Below are positions 52,067-60,930 of a stretch of DNA of 64,000 bases, piece by piece. The stretch's first letter is position 1. Each line of letters starts with the position of its first letter. The translations under genes and the position numbers were made by a program. The DNA is from Lentzea guizhouensis (lineage in GTDB: Bacteria > Actinomycetota > Actinomycetes > Mycobacteriales > Pseudonocardiaceae). Below the pieces are notes generated by a model. The model did not search any database, was not told the DNA's origin, and was given only the letters and a program-made list of their open reading frames with translations. The stretch covers positions 3,286,001 through 3,350,000 of the forward strand of contig NZ_CP016793.1 in the NCBI RefSeq assembly GCF_001701025.1, given 5' to 3'.

Positions 52067-52939
52067 ATGAGCAGACGAGTGCTGTGGGTGGGAGTCGCGT
52101 TGATGGCCGTCTTCGCGACGGGGTGCAGTGCGAACTCGAAGGATTCGGGTGGCTCGGCCGTCGCGGAGAACGCCGCGCCGCAGCAGCGGTCCGCGCAGAC
52201 GCCGGGGGCGCAGAAGCCGCAGGACAACAGCGGGCAGCAGAACCAGTCCGCGCAGTCGGTGCAGCAGCAGGAACGGCAGCTGGTCCGCACGGCCACGGTC
52301 GACCTGCGCAGCGACGACGTGCTGAGGTCGATCAGCGAGATCAAGACGAAGGCGCAGCAGGCCGGCGGGTTCGCGGGGCAGGAGAACTCGACGAAGTCCT
52401 ACGGGACCGTGACCGTGCGGGTGCCGTCCAACGAGCTCGACGGGGTCGTGAAGGGCCTGGAGCAGTTCGGTGAGGTCACGCGCAGCGAGGTGCGCAGCGA
52501 GGACGTCACCGACCAGCTGGTGGACGTCGAGGCGCGGATCGCGACGCAGAAGGCCAGCGTCGAGCGGTTGCGCGTGCTGTTCGAGCGAGCCGGGACCACG
52601 GCCGAGATCGCGCAGATCGAGGGCGAGCTGACCAAGCGGCAGAGCGAGCTGGAGTCACTGCAGCGGCGCAGCGAGACGCTGAAGGGCAAGGTCGCGCTGG
52701 CGACGTTGACGGTGCAGGTCAGCACCACGCCGATCGCGGCGCCCGTGCCGGAGAAGACCGGGTTCCTGGGTGCGTTCGCGGCCGGGTGGGACGCGCTCGT
52801 GCACGTCCTGCGGCTGGTGCTGGTGGGTGTCGGCGGCCTGCTGCCGTTCGCACTGGTGTTCGGTGTGCCCACGGTGGCGTTGATCTACTGGCTGCGTCGC
52901 CGAAAGCGTGTCACTCGACCGGCGGAAGCCAAGGCCTAG
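52067..52939 (+). CDS. DUF4349 lipoprotein with C-terminal membrane helix
   Basis: A protein of 290 residues. N-terminal lipoprotein signal with lipobox FATGC, a Gln/Pro/Ser linker, then the DUF4349 domain (LVRTATVDLRSDDVLRSISE, GTVTVRVPSNELDGVVKGLE, EDVTDQLVDVEARIATQKAS), a coiled coil and a membrane helix near the end (VLVGVGGLLPFALVFGVPTV) followed by RRRKR. Found widely in exported proteins of unknown role. Start at 52067, in keeping with the signal peptide. Confidence 0.88.
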   Translation: MSRRVLWVGVALMAVFATGCSANSKDSGGSAVAENAAPQQRSAQTPGAQKPQDNSGQQNQSAQSVQQQERQLVRTATVDLRSDDVLRSISEIKTKAQQAGGFAGQENSTKSYGTVTVRVPSNELDGVVKGLEQFGEVTRSEVRSEDVTDQLVDVEARIATQKASVERLRVLFERAGTTAEIAQIEGELTKRQSELESLQRRSETLKGKVALATLTVQVSTTPIAAPVPEKTGFLGAFAAGWDALVHVLRLVLVGVGGLLPFALVFGVPTVALIYWLRRRKRVTRPAEAKA

Positions 52940-53335
52940 AACTCTACTGTGAGTGTGCCTTTGTGAAGCGCGGAACGGCTCGGGAGAGAGGGGGAGTCGC
53001 ATCGAGCCGTCCCGCGTCAAAGGTCCCCGCTGCAGTGGATCCGTGGACGGGGGGAGCCTCCGGATCCCAGGCGGGCCACGCGATTCGACGGGGGATGACG
53101 AACCGCGCCCTTGCCGTCCGCTCGTCGAGGTAAGCGTGGGAGCCGACTCGCGGAGGCGTGACCAACTTCCCAGATACATGGTTGCAATCACAAGTGCTCG
53201 GATTGCTCCATTCGAGTGTATTTAGCGGCGCGAAGTAACGTCTCTGTAGCGATCCCGACTTGCTTGACCTGTTCAGTGGGCTGGATCACGATGACCTCGC
53301 AGGCTGGGTGTACAGCGAATGAATGAGGTCGCCGC
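52940..53335. other. Intergenic stretch with two hairpins and no gene seen
   Basis: About 395 bases. After the terminator at 52969-53016 there is a GGATCCG/CGGATCC hairpin (53037-53043 with 53061-53067) and then AT-richer sequence near 53170-53225 that may hold the promoter of the ligase gene. No riboswitch class could be matched by eye. Confidence 0.5.
52969..53016 (+). terminator. Terminator of the DUF4349 gene
   Basis: CGCGGAACGGCTCG (52969-52982) pairs with CGAGCCGTCCCGCG (53003-53016), one mismatch in 14, with a 20-base loop. Confidence 0.6.
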
Positions 53336-54901
53336 ATGGTCTTCCGCAGTCCCTACCCCGATGTCGAGATCCCTGACGTGTCGCTGCACCAGCTGTTGTT
53401 CGGCGACATCGCCGACCGGGTGGACCGCGTGGCGCTGATCGACGGCATGTCCGGGGCCACGCTCACGTACGGGCAGCTCGCCGGCGCCATCGACCGCATG
53501 GCCGCCGCACTGGCCGCGCGCGGGATCGGCAAGGGCGACGTGGTCGGCATCCTGAGCCCGAACACGCCGTACTACGCCGTGGTGTTCCACGGCATCCTGC
53601 GCGCGGGCGCCACGGCGACCACGATCAACGCGCTCTACACGGCGGACGAGGTCGCGCACCAGCTGCACGACGCCGGCGCGAAGATGCTGTTCACGGTGTC
53701 GGTGCTGCTGCCGAACGCCGCACCGGGCGCCGCGAAGGCGGGCGTGACCGACGTGGTCGTGCTCGACGGCGCCGAGGGCTACCCGTCGTTGCCGGAGCTG
53801 CTCGCGAACGACCACCCGGTGCCCGAGGTCGAGATCAACCCGGCAGAGGACCTCGCGGTGCTGCCGTACTCGTCCGGCACGACCGCGTTGCCCAAGGGCG
53901 TGATGCTGACGCACCGCAACCTGGTCGCGAACCTCGTGCAGTGCGGCCCGATCCTCTCGGACGTCGGCGCGCACACCCGCATCCTCGCGGTGCTGCCGTT
54001 CTTCCACATCTACGGCATGCAGGTCCTGATGAACAACGGCCTGTACATCGGCGGCGTGGTCGTGACGCTGCCGAAGTTCGAGCTGCCCGAGTTCCTCCGG
54101 GTCATCGCCGAGCACAAGACCGACCGCGTCTACATCGCCCCACCGGTCGCCGTCGCGCTGGCCAAGCACCCGATCGTCGACAACTACGACCTGTCGCCGC
54201 TGAAGACCCTCTTCTCGGGCGCCGCGCCGCTCGACGAGGACCTCGCCGCCGCCGTCCGCAAGCGCATCGGCTGCCGCGTCGTCCAGGGCTACGGCATGAC
54301 CGAGATGTCACCGGTCAGCCACGCCATCCCGGACGGCCGCGACGACATCTCCGTCGGCACCGTCGGCGTGATCATCCCCAACCTGGAGTGCCGCCTGGTC
54401 GACCCGGCCACCGGCGCCGACGTGGGCGAGGGCGAGCGCGGCGAGCTCTGGTGCAAGGGCCCGAACGTCATGAAGGGCTACCTGAACAACCCCGACGCCA
54501 CCGCCGCCACCATCGACGACGACGGCTGGCTGCACACCGGCGACGTGGCCGTGATCGACGCCGACGGCATCGTCTCGATCGTCGACCGCGTCAAGGAGCT
54601 CATCAAGTACAAGGGCTACCAGGTGCCGCCGGCCGAGCTCGAAGCCGTGCTGCTGACGCACGAGGAGATCGCCGACGCTGCGGTCATCGGCGTGAAGGAC
54701 GCCGACGGCGAGGAGGTGCCGAAGGCGTTCGTGGTGCGGCAGGCGGGGTCGTCGATCGACGGTGACGCCGTGATGGCGTTCGTGGCGGCGAACGTGGCTC
54801 CGCACAAGAAGGTCCGCGCGGTGGAGTTCATCGAGGCGATCCCGAAGTCGGCGGCGGGCAAGATCCTGCGCAAGGACCTGCGGGCGCGCGAACAGGCCTG
54901 A
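53336..54901 (+). CDS. AMP-binding acyl/4-coumarate-CoA ligase family enzyme
   Basis: A protein of 521 residues. The ANL-superfamily motifs are complete: LPYSSGTTALPKGVMLTHRN near 178, FFHIYGMQVLMNNGLYIGG, GYGMTEMSP near 319, WLHTGDVAVID, VDRVKELIKYKGYQVPPAEL and the C-terminal lysine in PKSAAGKILRKDL. It resembles plant 4-coumarate:CoA ligases and acts on an aromatic or medium acyl acid to give an acyl-CoA. Substrate not predictable. It stands alone, with its own terminator. Confidence 0.92.
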   Translation: MVFRSPYPDVEIPDVSLHQLLFGDIADRVDRVALIDGMSGATLTYGQLAGAIDRMAAALAARGIGKGDVVGILSPNTPYYAVVFHGILRAGATATTINALYTADEVAHQLHDAGAKMLFTVSVLLPNAAPGAAKAGVTDVVVLDGAEGYPSLPELLANDHPVPEVEINPAEDLAVLPYSSGTTALPKGVMLTHRNLVANLVQCGPILSDVGAHTRILAVLPFFHIYGMQVLMNNGLYIGGVVVTLPKFELPEFLRVIAEHKTDRVYIAPPVAVALAKHPIVDNYDLSPLKTLFSGAAPLDEDLAAAVRKRIGCRVVQGYGMTEMSPVSHAIPDGRDDISVGTVGVIIPNLECRLVDPATGADVGEGERGELWCKGPNVMKGYLNNPDATAATIDDDGWLHTGDVAVIDADGIVSIVDRVKELIKYKGYQVPPAELEAVLLTHEEIADAAVIGVKDADGEEVPKAFVVRQAGSSIDGDAVMAFVAANVAPHKKVRAVEFIEAIPKSAAGKILRKDLRAREQA

Positions 54902-54912
54902 TCTCGCAGAAC

Positions 54913-54947
54913 GTGTGCCCCGGCGCCATCGCGGTGCCGGGGCACAC
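54913..54947. terminator. Terminator between convergent genes
   Basis: GTGTGCCCCGGC (54913-54924) pairs perfectly with GCCGGGGCACAC (54936-54947). Confidence 0.8.
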
Positions 54948-54953
54948 ACGCGT

Positions 54954-55490
54954 TCAGCTCTCCTTGCGCACCCGGAAGCGCAGCATCGTGATCGGTCCCG
55001 ACTGCGTGGTGGCGAACGGCTCCAGGTCGACCCTGCCGAGCTCCGGGGTCGAGAACCGCACGCCGTCACCGAAGAGCACCGGCAGGACGTACACCAGCAC
55101 CTCGTCGACGAGCCCGGCCCGCAGGCACTGTGACGCGAGGTCGGCGCCGAGGACCTCCAGGTCCTTCCCGCCCGCCGCGGCACGCGCCGTGGCGACGGCC
55201 TCCTCCAGCCCGCAGCTGAGGAACGTGACGCCGGGACGCGGTTCCTCCGGCGGCCGGTGCGTCAGGACGAACACCGGTCCTCCGTCGTAGGAGGTGTCCT
55301 CGGCGGACATCTGCCTGGCGGTCTCGTGGGTGCCGCGGCCGATCAGCATGGCGCCGGCGGCCGCCTCGACCTCGGGGAACGGGTTGTCCCGCAGGTGTTC
55401 GACGATCCAGTCCATCCGGCCGCCGGGGCCGGCGATGAAGCCGTCCAGTGACATCGACCTGTTCACGACGACCTTGCCCATATCGCTCAT
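54954..55490 (-). CDS. Dihydrofolate reductase-like (RibD C-terminal domain) protein
   Basis: A protein of 178 residues. VVVNRSMSLDGFIAGPGG at the N-terminus, AAGAMLIGRGTHETARQMSA, PVFVLTHRPPEEPRPGVTFL and the end VLVYVLPVLFGDGVRFS are typical of the YwjB/RibD_C family of NADPH-dependent reductases. Substrate unknown. Start at MSDMGKVVV (55490) or MGKVVV (55481). Confidence 0.88.
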   Translation of the reverse strand: MSDMGKVVVNRSMSLDGFIAGPGGRMDWIVEHLRDNPFPEVEAAAGAMLIGRGTHETARQMSAEDTSYDGGPVFVLTHRPPEEPRPGVTFLSCGLEEAVATARAAAGGKDLEVLGADLASQCLRAGLVDEVLVYVLPVLFGDGVRFSTPELGRVDLEPFATTQSGPITMLRFRVRKES

Positions 55491-55571
55491 GCTGGTGTGG
55501 ACCGGCGGGAGCGGCAAACTCATCGGTCGACCGCGTCGTGCGACCTGGAAGGTGGCACGCGGACCGGCTGC

Positions 55572-55871
55572 CTAGGTCCCGGACACGACAATCATCGTGA
55601 TGGCAAGACCGGCTGCGATCATCGGGACGATGACCAGCGTCCACATGAGCATGCGGCGGATCGAGTGCAACAGGACCACCGCTTCGGTGGTCGCCTGCAC
55701 ACCTGCCTCCTCGACCGTCGCGGACGCGCGGATCCGGCGCAGCGACTGAGCCGGGTAGCTGCCCATCCAGTCCGGTCCGGTCGCAGGCCCGGTCGCTTTG
55801 GACACGTACGGCGCGAACGGGCCTTGCTCGGTGTGAGCACTCGCGGTGGAAGCATCGGAGTTGTCGGACAC
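55572..55871 (-). CDS. Small membrane protein
   Basis: A protein of 99 residues. The N-terminal two-thirds are hydrophilic (SDNSDASTASAHTEQGPFAP, RRIRASATVEEAGVQATTEA) and the end is one membrane helix, MLMWTLVIVPMIAAGLAITM. Good coding statistics and a GAGGAGCGCC-like ribosome site before the ATG support it. No family recognised. Confidence 0.65.
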   Translation of the reverse strand: MSDNSDASTASAHTEQGPFAPYVSKATGPATGPDWMGSYPAQSLRRIRASATVEEAGVQATTEAVVLLHSIRRMLMWTLVIVPMIAAGLAITMIVVSGT

Positions 55872-56003
55872 AGGCGCTCCTCTCGTTCGGTTCCGCGGCG
55901 ATTGGCGTGCGCGGTCGACGGTCCACCCTTGTCGCGCCGGGACATGTCGGCGTTACGGGTCAAACGAGAACGAAGGCCGAGGAACCGGTTCGCGAACGCA
56001 GGC

Positions 56004-56639
56004 TCATCGGTCCCGCAGCAGCGAGCCCTGCAACGCGTGCACCAGCCAAGCCTCGTAGCGATCGGCCGGCCACCCCAGCACCTGGTGCACGTGCGGCGAC
56101 AGCATCGTCGTCAGCACGTCCGCCACCCCGTGCACGTCCAGGTCGGCACGCACCTCCCCGGTCCCCACCAGCGCCTCCGCCAGCGCCAGGCAGTTCGCCC
56201 TCATCGCCGTCTCGCCCTCGTCCGAGATCCGCCGCATGTCCGCGTCAGCGCCGGACGACTCGATGCCGGCCATGATCAGCGCACCGGCCCGCTCCAGCAC
56301 GACGCCGTTGCGCCGCACCAGTTCCGCGATCAGGTCACGGGCGGAAGGCGTGCGCAGCACCTCCTCGAACTCCGGCCGGTCCCGCATCGCCACGGGTTCC
56401 GCGTCGCCCGCGATGGCCACGTTCAGCGCGTCCTGGAACAGCTCGACCTTGTTGCGGTAGTGCGTGTACACGGTCCGCTCGGACACGCCGGCCTCGTACG
56501 CGATCTTCTTGATCGACGTCGCCACGAACCCGTCCCGCGCGAACAGGCGGTGGCCCGCGTCGCGCACCAGCAGGCGCGTCTGCAGGGCCGCCTGCTCCCG
56601 CAGCGGTGAGCTGTACGAACGCTTGACTTCCTCATTCAT
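56004..56639 (-). CDS. TetR-family regulator
   Basis: A protein of 211 residues. The HTH reads LVRDAGHRLFARDGFVATSI, KKIAYEAGVSERTVYTHYRN, KVELFQDAL. The C-terminal ligand domain is of the TetR_C_33-like type (LIAELVRRNGVVLERAGALI). It diverges from a VOC-family gene across 59 bases, which is its likely target along with itself. No inverted repeat there is clear enough to call. Confidence 0.88.
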   Translation of the reverse strand: MNEEVKRSYSSPLREQAALQTRLLVRDAGHRLFARDGFVATSIKKIAYEAGVSERTVYTHYRNKVELFQDALNVAIAGDAEPVAMRDRPEFEEVLRTPSARDLIAELVRRNGVVLERAGALIMAGIESSGADADMRRISDEGETAMRANCLALAEALVGTGEVRADLDVHGVADVLTTMLSPHVHQVLGWPADRYEAWLVHALQGSLLRDR

Positions 56640-56698
56640 CGAGCGCAGTCTAACCGTATTCGTTGCATAAGGTCTGCATCGAAATGGAGGAACCCGCG

Positions 56699-57142
56699 AT
56701 GGCGCAGCTCAGAGGCATCAGAGGCGTGAAGATCCCGGTGACCGACCTCGCCAGGAGCATCGACTGGTACGGCAAGGTCTTCGAGTTCGCAGTGGAGTGG
56801 GAGTTCGCGGACGCGGACGGCGTCGTGCGCGGTGTCGCGGGCCACGTGAGCGATGGGGCCGCCGGGTTGAGCCTGCGCGAGAACCCGGACAAGGCGCGGG
56901 CGGTCGCCGGGTTCGACCCGGTCAACTGGGCCGTCGGCACCCGTGCGGACCTCGCGGAGTGGATCGAGCACCTCGACGGGCTGGGCATCGCGCACTCGCC
57001 GGAGATCGAGGCGAGCATCGGGTGGCTGCTGGTGTTCACCGACCCGGACGGGCTGGAGGTCCACCTGTACACCGACGAGGAACATGGCGTGGATCACGGC
57101 GACCGGCCGGGGTACGGCAGGAGGGTCGGCATGGCAGGCTAG
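56699..57142 (+). CDS. VOC-family (glyoxalase/dioxygenase-like) protein
   Basis: A protein of 147 residues: [31 protein letters not shown] and [19 protein letters not shown], the usual betaalphabetabetabeta pair with possible metal ligand Glu in the last strand. The start at 56699 has GGAGG 13 bases before; 56684 is an alternative. It faces a TetR gene and ends five bases before gpmA. Confidence 0.82.
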   Translation: MAQLRGIRGVKIPVTDLARSIDWYGKVFEFAVEWEFADADGVVRGVAGHVSDGAAGLSLRENPDKARAVAGFDPVNWAVGTRADLAEWIEHLDGLGIAHSPEIEASIGWLLVFTDPDGLEVHLYTDEEHGVDHGDRPGYGRRVGMAG

Positions 57143-57147
57143 CCGCC

Positions 57148-57894
57148 ATGTCTGTCGGAACCTTGGTGCTGCTCCGCCACGGCGAGAGCACGTGGAACGC
57201 GGAGAACCTGTTCACCGGATGGGTGGACGTTCCCCTGTCGGAGAAGGGCGAGCGGGAGGCCCGTCGCGGCGGGACGCTGCTCAAAGAAGCCGGGCTGCTG
57301 CCGGAGGTCCTGCACACCAGCCTGATGCGCCGGGCGATCATGACCGCGAACCTGGCGCTGGACGCCGCCGACCGGCACTGGATCCCGGTCCGCCGCGACT
57401 GGCGGCTCAACGAGCGCCACTACGGCGCGTTGCAGGGCAAGAACAAGAAGCAGACGCTGGAGGAGTTCGGCGAGGAGCAGTTCATGCTCTGGCGCCGCTC
57501 CTACGACACCCCGCCGCCGCCCATCGAGCCCGGCAGCGAGTTCAGCCAGGACACCGACCCGCGCTACGCGGACCTCGGCCCCGACCTGCCGCTGACCGAG
57601 TGCCTGCTCGACGTCGTGAAGCGCATGATCCCGTACTGGGAGTCGAGCATCGTGCCCGACCTGCGCACCGGCAAGACGGTCCTCGTGGCCGCGCACGGCA
57701 ACTCGCTGCGCGCGCTCGTGAAGCACCTCGACGGCGTCTCCGACGAGGCGATCGCGGGCCTGAACATCCCGACCGGCATCCCGCTGCGCTACGACCTCGA
57801 CGAGGACCTGAAGCCGATCAAGCCGGGCGGCGAGTACCTCGACCCGGACGCGGCGAAGGACGCCATTGCCGCGGTGGCCAACCAGGGTCGCTGA
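57148..57894 (+). CDS. gpmA: 2,3-bisphosphoglycerate-dependent phosphoglycerate mutase
   Basis: A protein of 248 residues. [20 protein letters not shown] carries the phospho-accepting His near residue 11; the second His is in [13 protein letters not shown] near 184; [13 protein letters not shown] and [13 protein letters not shown] are conserved. It interconverts 3- and 2-phosphoglycerate in glycolysis. In mycobacteria gpm1 (Rv0489) precedes senX3-regX3, as here. A 15-bp terminator follows. Confidence 0.97.
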   Translation: MSVGTLVLLRHGESTWNAENLFTGWVDVPLSEKGEREARRGGTLLKEAGLLPEVLHTSLMRRAIMTANLALDAADRHWIPVRRDWRLNERHYGALQGKNKKQTLEEFGEEQFMLWRRSYDTPPPPIEPGSEFSQDTDPRYADLGPDLPLTECLLDVVKRMIPYWESSIVPDLRTGKTVLVAAHGNSLRALVKHLDGVSDEAIAGLNIPTGIPLRYDLDEDLKPIKPGGEYLDPDAAKDAIAAVANQGR

Positions 57895-57905
57895 CCGCAT
57901 TGTGA

Positions 57906-57938
57906 GAAAGGCGCACGCGACGTTCGCGTGCGCCTTTC
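57906..57938 (+). terminator. Terminator of gpmA
   Basis: GAAAGGCGCACGCGA (57906-57920) pairs perfectly with TCGCGTGCGCCTTTC (57924-57938) around a CGT loop. Confidence 0.85.
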
Positions 57939-57958
57939 GGCGATTTAGGACACGGTTG

Positions 57959-57976
57959 GGTGAACAAGGGCTGACC
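57959..57976 (-). promoter_or_regulatory. PHO-box-like direct repeat before senX3
   Basis: On the minus strand GGTCAGC-CCTT-GTTCACC gives two GTTCACC-like units with 11-base periodicity, the layout of PHO boxes bound by PhoP/RegX3-type regulators. It lies 97 bases before the senX3 start; autoregulation by RegX3 is inferred. Confidence 0.4.
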
Positions 57977-58072
57977 AGGGACGGAACAACCGTCCACTGA
58001 GGTGTCGCGGGTATCACGGTTCACGCTTCCGCACTAGGCCAGGACACCTCTGAGCTGCTTACCATTCGCCTC

Positions 58073-59245
58073 GTGACCACAACGGGTTACCTCGCTGTGT
58101 CGATCGGCGTCGCGCTCATCGGCGTGATCGCCGCATTCTTCGTTGGCAGGTTCACCGCTCCCAGAAACCCGAAGGCCCCGGAGGGCCTGACGGTCGCCGA
58201 CCTGATGCAGCGGATCGTCCAGGACTCCCACGACGGCATCGTGGTGCTGAACCACTTCGGCGACGTCGTGCTGCACAACCCGCGGGCCGAGGAGCTCGGG
58301 GTCGTCCGCAACAACCGCGTCGACGACCGCGCGCGCAAGGCCGCGGAGGCCGTCCGCAACAGCAACGAGGTCGTCTACGTCGACCTGTCGCCGCACGAGG
58401 GCCAGCGCCGCGCCCGGCAGCCGGAGGCGGTGCACGCCGAGGTCAGGCTGCTCACCGAGGGCTTCACCGTGGTCGACGTGAGCGACGAGTCCGAGGCCGT
58501 GCGGCTGGAGAAGACCCGGCGCGACTTCGTGGCGAACGTCAGCCACGAGCTCAAGACCCCGGTCGGCGCCCTCGCGCTGCTCGCGGAGGCGGTGCTGGAC
58601 GCGAGCGACGACCAGGACGAGGTCCGCCGGTTCAGCGCGAAGATCATGCAGGAGGCCACCCGCCTCGGCGTGCTCGTCACCGAGCTGATCGCGCTGTCGC
58701 GCCTGCAGGGCGCGGAGAAGCTGCCGGAGCTGTCCGACACCGAGATCGACGTCGTGATCAACGAGGCGCTGTCGCGGTCCAAGCTCGCCGCCGAGTCGGT
58801 GAACATCTCGATCACCACCGACGAGCCGAGCGGGTTCGTGGTGCCCGGCGACCGGTCGTTGCTGGTCACGGCGCTGACGAACCTCCTGGACAACGCTGTC
58901 GCCTACTCGCCGCCCGGCAGTCCCGTCTCCGTCAGCCGCCGGCTGGTGGACGGGCACGTCGAGATCGCCGTGACCGACCGCGGCATCGGCATCGCCGAGG
59001 ACCAGCAGACCAGGGTCTTCGAGCGGTTCTACCGCGTCGACAAGGCCAGGTCGCGGGCCACCGGCGGGACCGGCCTGGGGCTCGCGATCGTCAAGCACGT
59101 CGCCGCCAACCACGGCGGTGAGGTGAAGCTGTGGAGCCTGCCAGGAACGGGGTCCACCTTCACGCTGCGGCTCCCGGCCGCGGCGACCGAACCCAACCCG
59201 ACCCTCGTCCCCACCGGCGCGGGTGACACTGGAGGAGAGCTGTGA
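58073..59245 (+). CDS. senX3: Phosphate-sensing sensor histidine kinase
   Basis: A protein of 390 residues from a GTG. One N-terminal membrane helix (LAVSIGVALIGVIAAFFVGR), a PAS-like region (LMQRIVQDSHDGIVVLNHFG), HisKA with NVSHELKTPVGALALL (His near 158) and HATPase with the N-box DNAVAYSPPG and GTGLGLAIVKH. Phosphorylates RegX3 under phosphate limitation in mycobacteria. Stop overlaps the regulator's start as GTGA. Confidence 0.95.
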   Translation: MTTTGYLAVSIGVALIGVIAAFFVGRFTAPRNPKAPEGLTVADLMQRIVQDSHDGIVVLNHFGDVVLHNPRAEELGVVRNNRVDDRARKAAEAVRNSNEVVYVDLSPHEGQRRARQPEAVHAEVRLLTEGFTVVDVSDESEAVRLEKTRRDFVANVSHELKTPVGALALLAEAVLDASDDQDEVRRFSAKIMQEATRLGVLVTELIALSRLQGAEKLPELSDTEIDVVINEALSRSKLAAESVNISITTDEPSGFVVPGDRSLLVTALTNLLDNAVAYSPPGSPVSVSRRLVDGHVEIAVTDRGIGIAEDQQTRVFERFYRVDKARSRATGGTGLGLAIVKHVAANHGGEVKLWSLPGTGSTFTLRLPAAATEPNPTLVPTGAGDTGGEL

Positions 59246-59922
59246 CCAGGGTGCTCATCGTGGAGGACGAGGAGTCCTTCGCCGATCCGCTCGCCTTCCT
59301 GCTGCGCAAGGAGGGGTTCACCGCGGCGCTCGCGGCCACCGGCCAGGAGGCGCTGGAGGAGTTCGACCGCAACGGTGCCGACATCGTGCTGCTCGACCTC
59401 ATGCTGCCCGGCATGAGCGGCACCGACGTCTGCAAGCAGCTGCGGCAGCGCTCCGCCGTGCCCGTGATCATGGTGACCGCGCGCGACAGCGAGATCGACA
59501 AGGTCGTGGGGCTCGAGCTGGGCGCCGACGACTACGTCACGAAGCCCTACTCGGCCCGTGAGCTCATCGCCCGCATCCGCGCGGTGCTGCGCCGCGGCGG
59601 CGAGTCCGAGGACCTGCTCCCGCAGATCCTGGAGGCCGGCCCGGTGCGGATGGACGTGGAACGCCACGTCGTCACCGTCGGCGGACAGGACATCAGCCTG
59701 CCGCTCAAGGAGTTCGACCTCCTCGAGTACCTGCTGCGCAACGTGGGCCGCGTGCTCACCCGCGGCCAGCTGATCGACCGGGTGTGGGGAGCGGACTACG
59801 TGGGCGACACCAAGACGCTGGACGTGCACGTCAAGCGGCTGCGGTCGAAGATCGAACCGGACCCGTCGGCACCGCGGCACCTGGTGACCGTGAGGGGTCT
59901 CGGTTACAAGTTCGAGTCCTGA
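59242..59922 (+). CDS. regX3: Two-component response regulator
   Basis: A protein of 226 residues in the OmpR/PhoB class. The receiver has acidic VEDEE, phospho-Asp in LLDLMLPG near 53 and Lys in VTKPYSA near 102. The winged helix reads LPLKEFDLLEYLLRNVGRVL, DTKTLDVHVKRLRSKIE. Controls phosphate uptake genes with SenX3. Coupled to senX3 by a four-base overlap. Confidence 0.96.
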   Translation: MTRVLIVEDEESFADPLAFLLRKEGFTAALAATGQEALEEFDRNGADIVLLDLMLPGMSGTDVCKQLRQRSAVPVIMVTARDSEIDKVVGLELGADDYVTKPYSARELIARIRAVLRRGGESEDLLPQILEAGPVRMDVERHVVTVGGQDISLPLKEFDLLEYLLRNVGRVLTRGQLIDRVWGADYVGDTKTLDVHVKRLRSKIEPDPSAPRHLVTVRGLGYKFES

Positions 59923-59949
59923 CGGACACGACCAGGTACCGTTTCCGGC

Positions 59950-60930
59950 GTGCGCCTGGGCGTTCTTGACGTGGGTTCGAACACCGTCCACCTGCTGGTG
60001 GTGGACGCGCATCGTGGTGCCCACCCGATTCCGACCACGTCGGAGAAGACCATCCTCCGTCTCGCCGAACAGCTCGACGGCAAGGGGATGCTCAGCAAGA
60101 CAGGGGCTGACCAGCTGGTTCGCGCGGTGGCCGCCGCCAAGGCGTCGGCCAAGCGCTCCGGCTGCGAGGACCTGATGGCGTTCGCGACCTCGGCGGTGCG
60201 CGAGGCGGGCAACTCGGCAGAGGTGCTCGACCGGGTGCGCACCGAGACCGGGGTCGACCTGAAGGTCCTGTCCGGCGAGGACGAGGCGAAGTACACGTTC
60301 CTCGCCGTCCGCCGCTGGTACGGCTGGTCGGCGGGCAAGCTGCTGTGCCTCGACATCGGCGGCGGCTCGCTCGAGCTCGCCGTCGGGCGCGACGAGAACC
60401 CGCAGATGGCGTTCTCCGTGCCACTGGGTGCCGGCCGGCTGACCAGGACCCGTTTCAAGAAGGACCCGCCACGGCGGTCCGAGGTCCGCGAGACCACCGA
60501 ATGGCTCGCCGAGCAGCTCGCGCCCGTGGCGCGGAAGCTGAAACGCGCGGGTGAACCCGATCGGGTGGTTGCGACCTCAAAAACTTTCCGAACGCTGGCG
60601 CGGCTCACCGGGGCCGCGCCATCGTCTGCCGGGCCCAGGGCGCGTCGCGTGCTCACCGACGCCGGCCTGCGGCAGCTGATCGCGTTCATTTCCCGGATGT
60701 CGGCCAGTGACCTCGCCGAGCTGGAAGGTGTCAGCACCTCGCGTGCCCACCAGCTCCTCGCGGGGGCCCTGGTCGCGGAGGCAACGATGCGAGCCCTGTC
60801 ACTCACGCAGCTGGAGATTTGCCCGTGGGCGCTCCGGGAGGGTGTCATCCTCCGGCGGCTGGACCACACTGATGGGACGGACCAGGGCGATACTGGACGT
60901 ACCAGCCAGACCGGGGCACGGTGGAGTTGA
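59950..60930 (+). CDS. Exopolyphosphatase/GppA-type phosphatase (Rv0496-like)
   Basis: A protein of 326 residues from a GTG. ASKHA fold motifs are LGVLDVGSNTVHLLVVDA, AFATSAVREAGNS, LSGEDEAKYTFLAVRRWYG and LCLDIGGGSLELAVGRDEN. Members split polyphosphate or pppGpp. Rv0496 has exopolyphosphatase activity and follows regX3 in mycobacteria. The stop TGA shares a base with the next ATG. Confidence 0.92.
   Translation: MRLGVLDVGSNTVHLLVVDAHRGAHPIPTTSEKTILRLAEQLDGKGMLSKTGADQLVRAVAAAKASAKRSGCEDLMAFATSAVREAGNSAEVLDRVRTETGVDLKVLSGEDEAKYTFLAVRRWYGWSAGKLLCLDIGGGSLELAVGRDENPQMAFSVPLGAGRLTRTRFKKDPPRRSEVRETTEWLAEQLAPVARKLKRAGEPDRVVATSKTFRTLARLTGAAPSSAGPRARRVLTDAGLRQLIAFISRMSASDLAELEGVSTSRAHQLLAGALVAEATMRALSLTQLEICPWALREGVILRRLDHTDGTDQGDTGRTSQTGARWS

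Noticed and set aside
52940..53335. A riboswitch (ydaO-like) before the CoA ligase gene
   Set aside because: Purine-rich boxes and hairpins were suggestive, but no consensus could be aligned by eye and the downstream gene is not a usual target.
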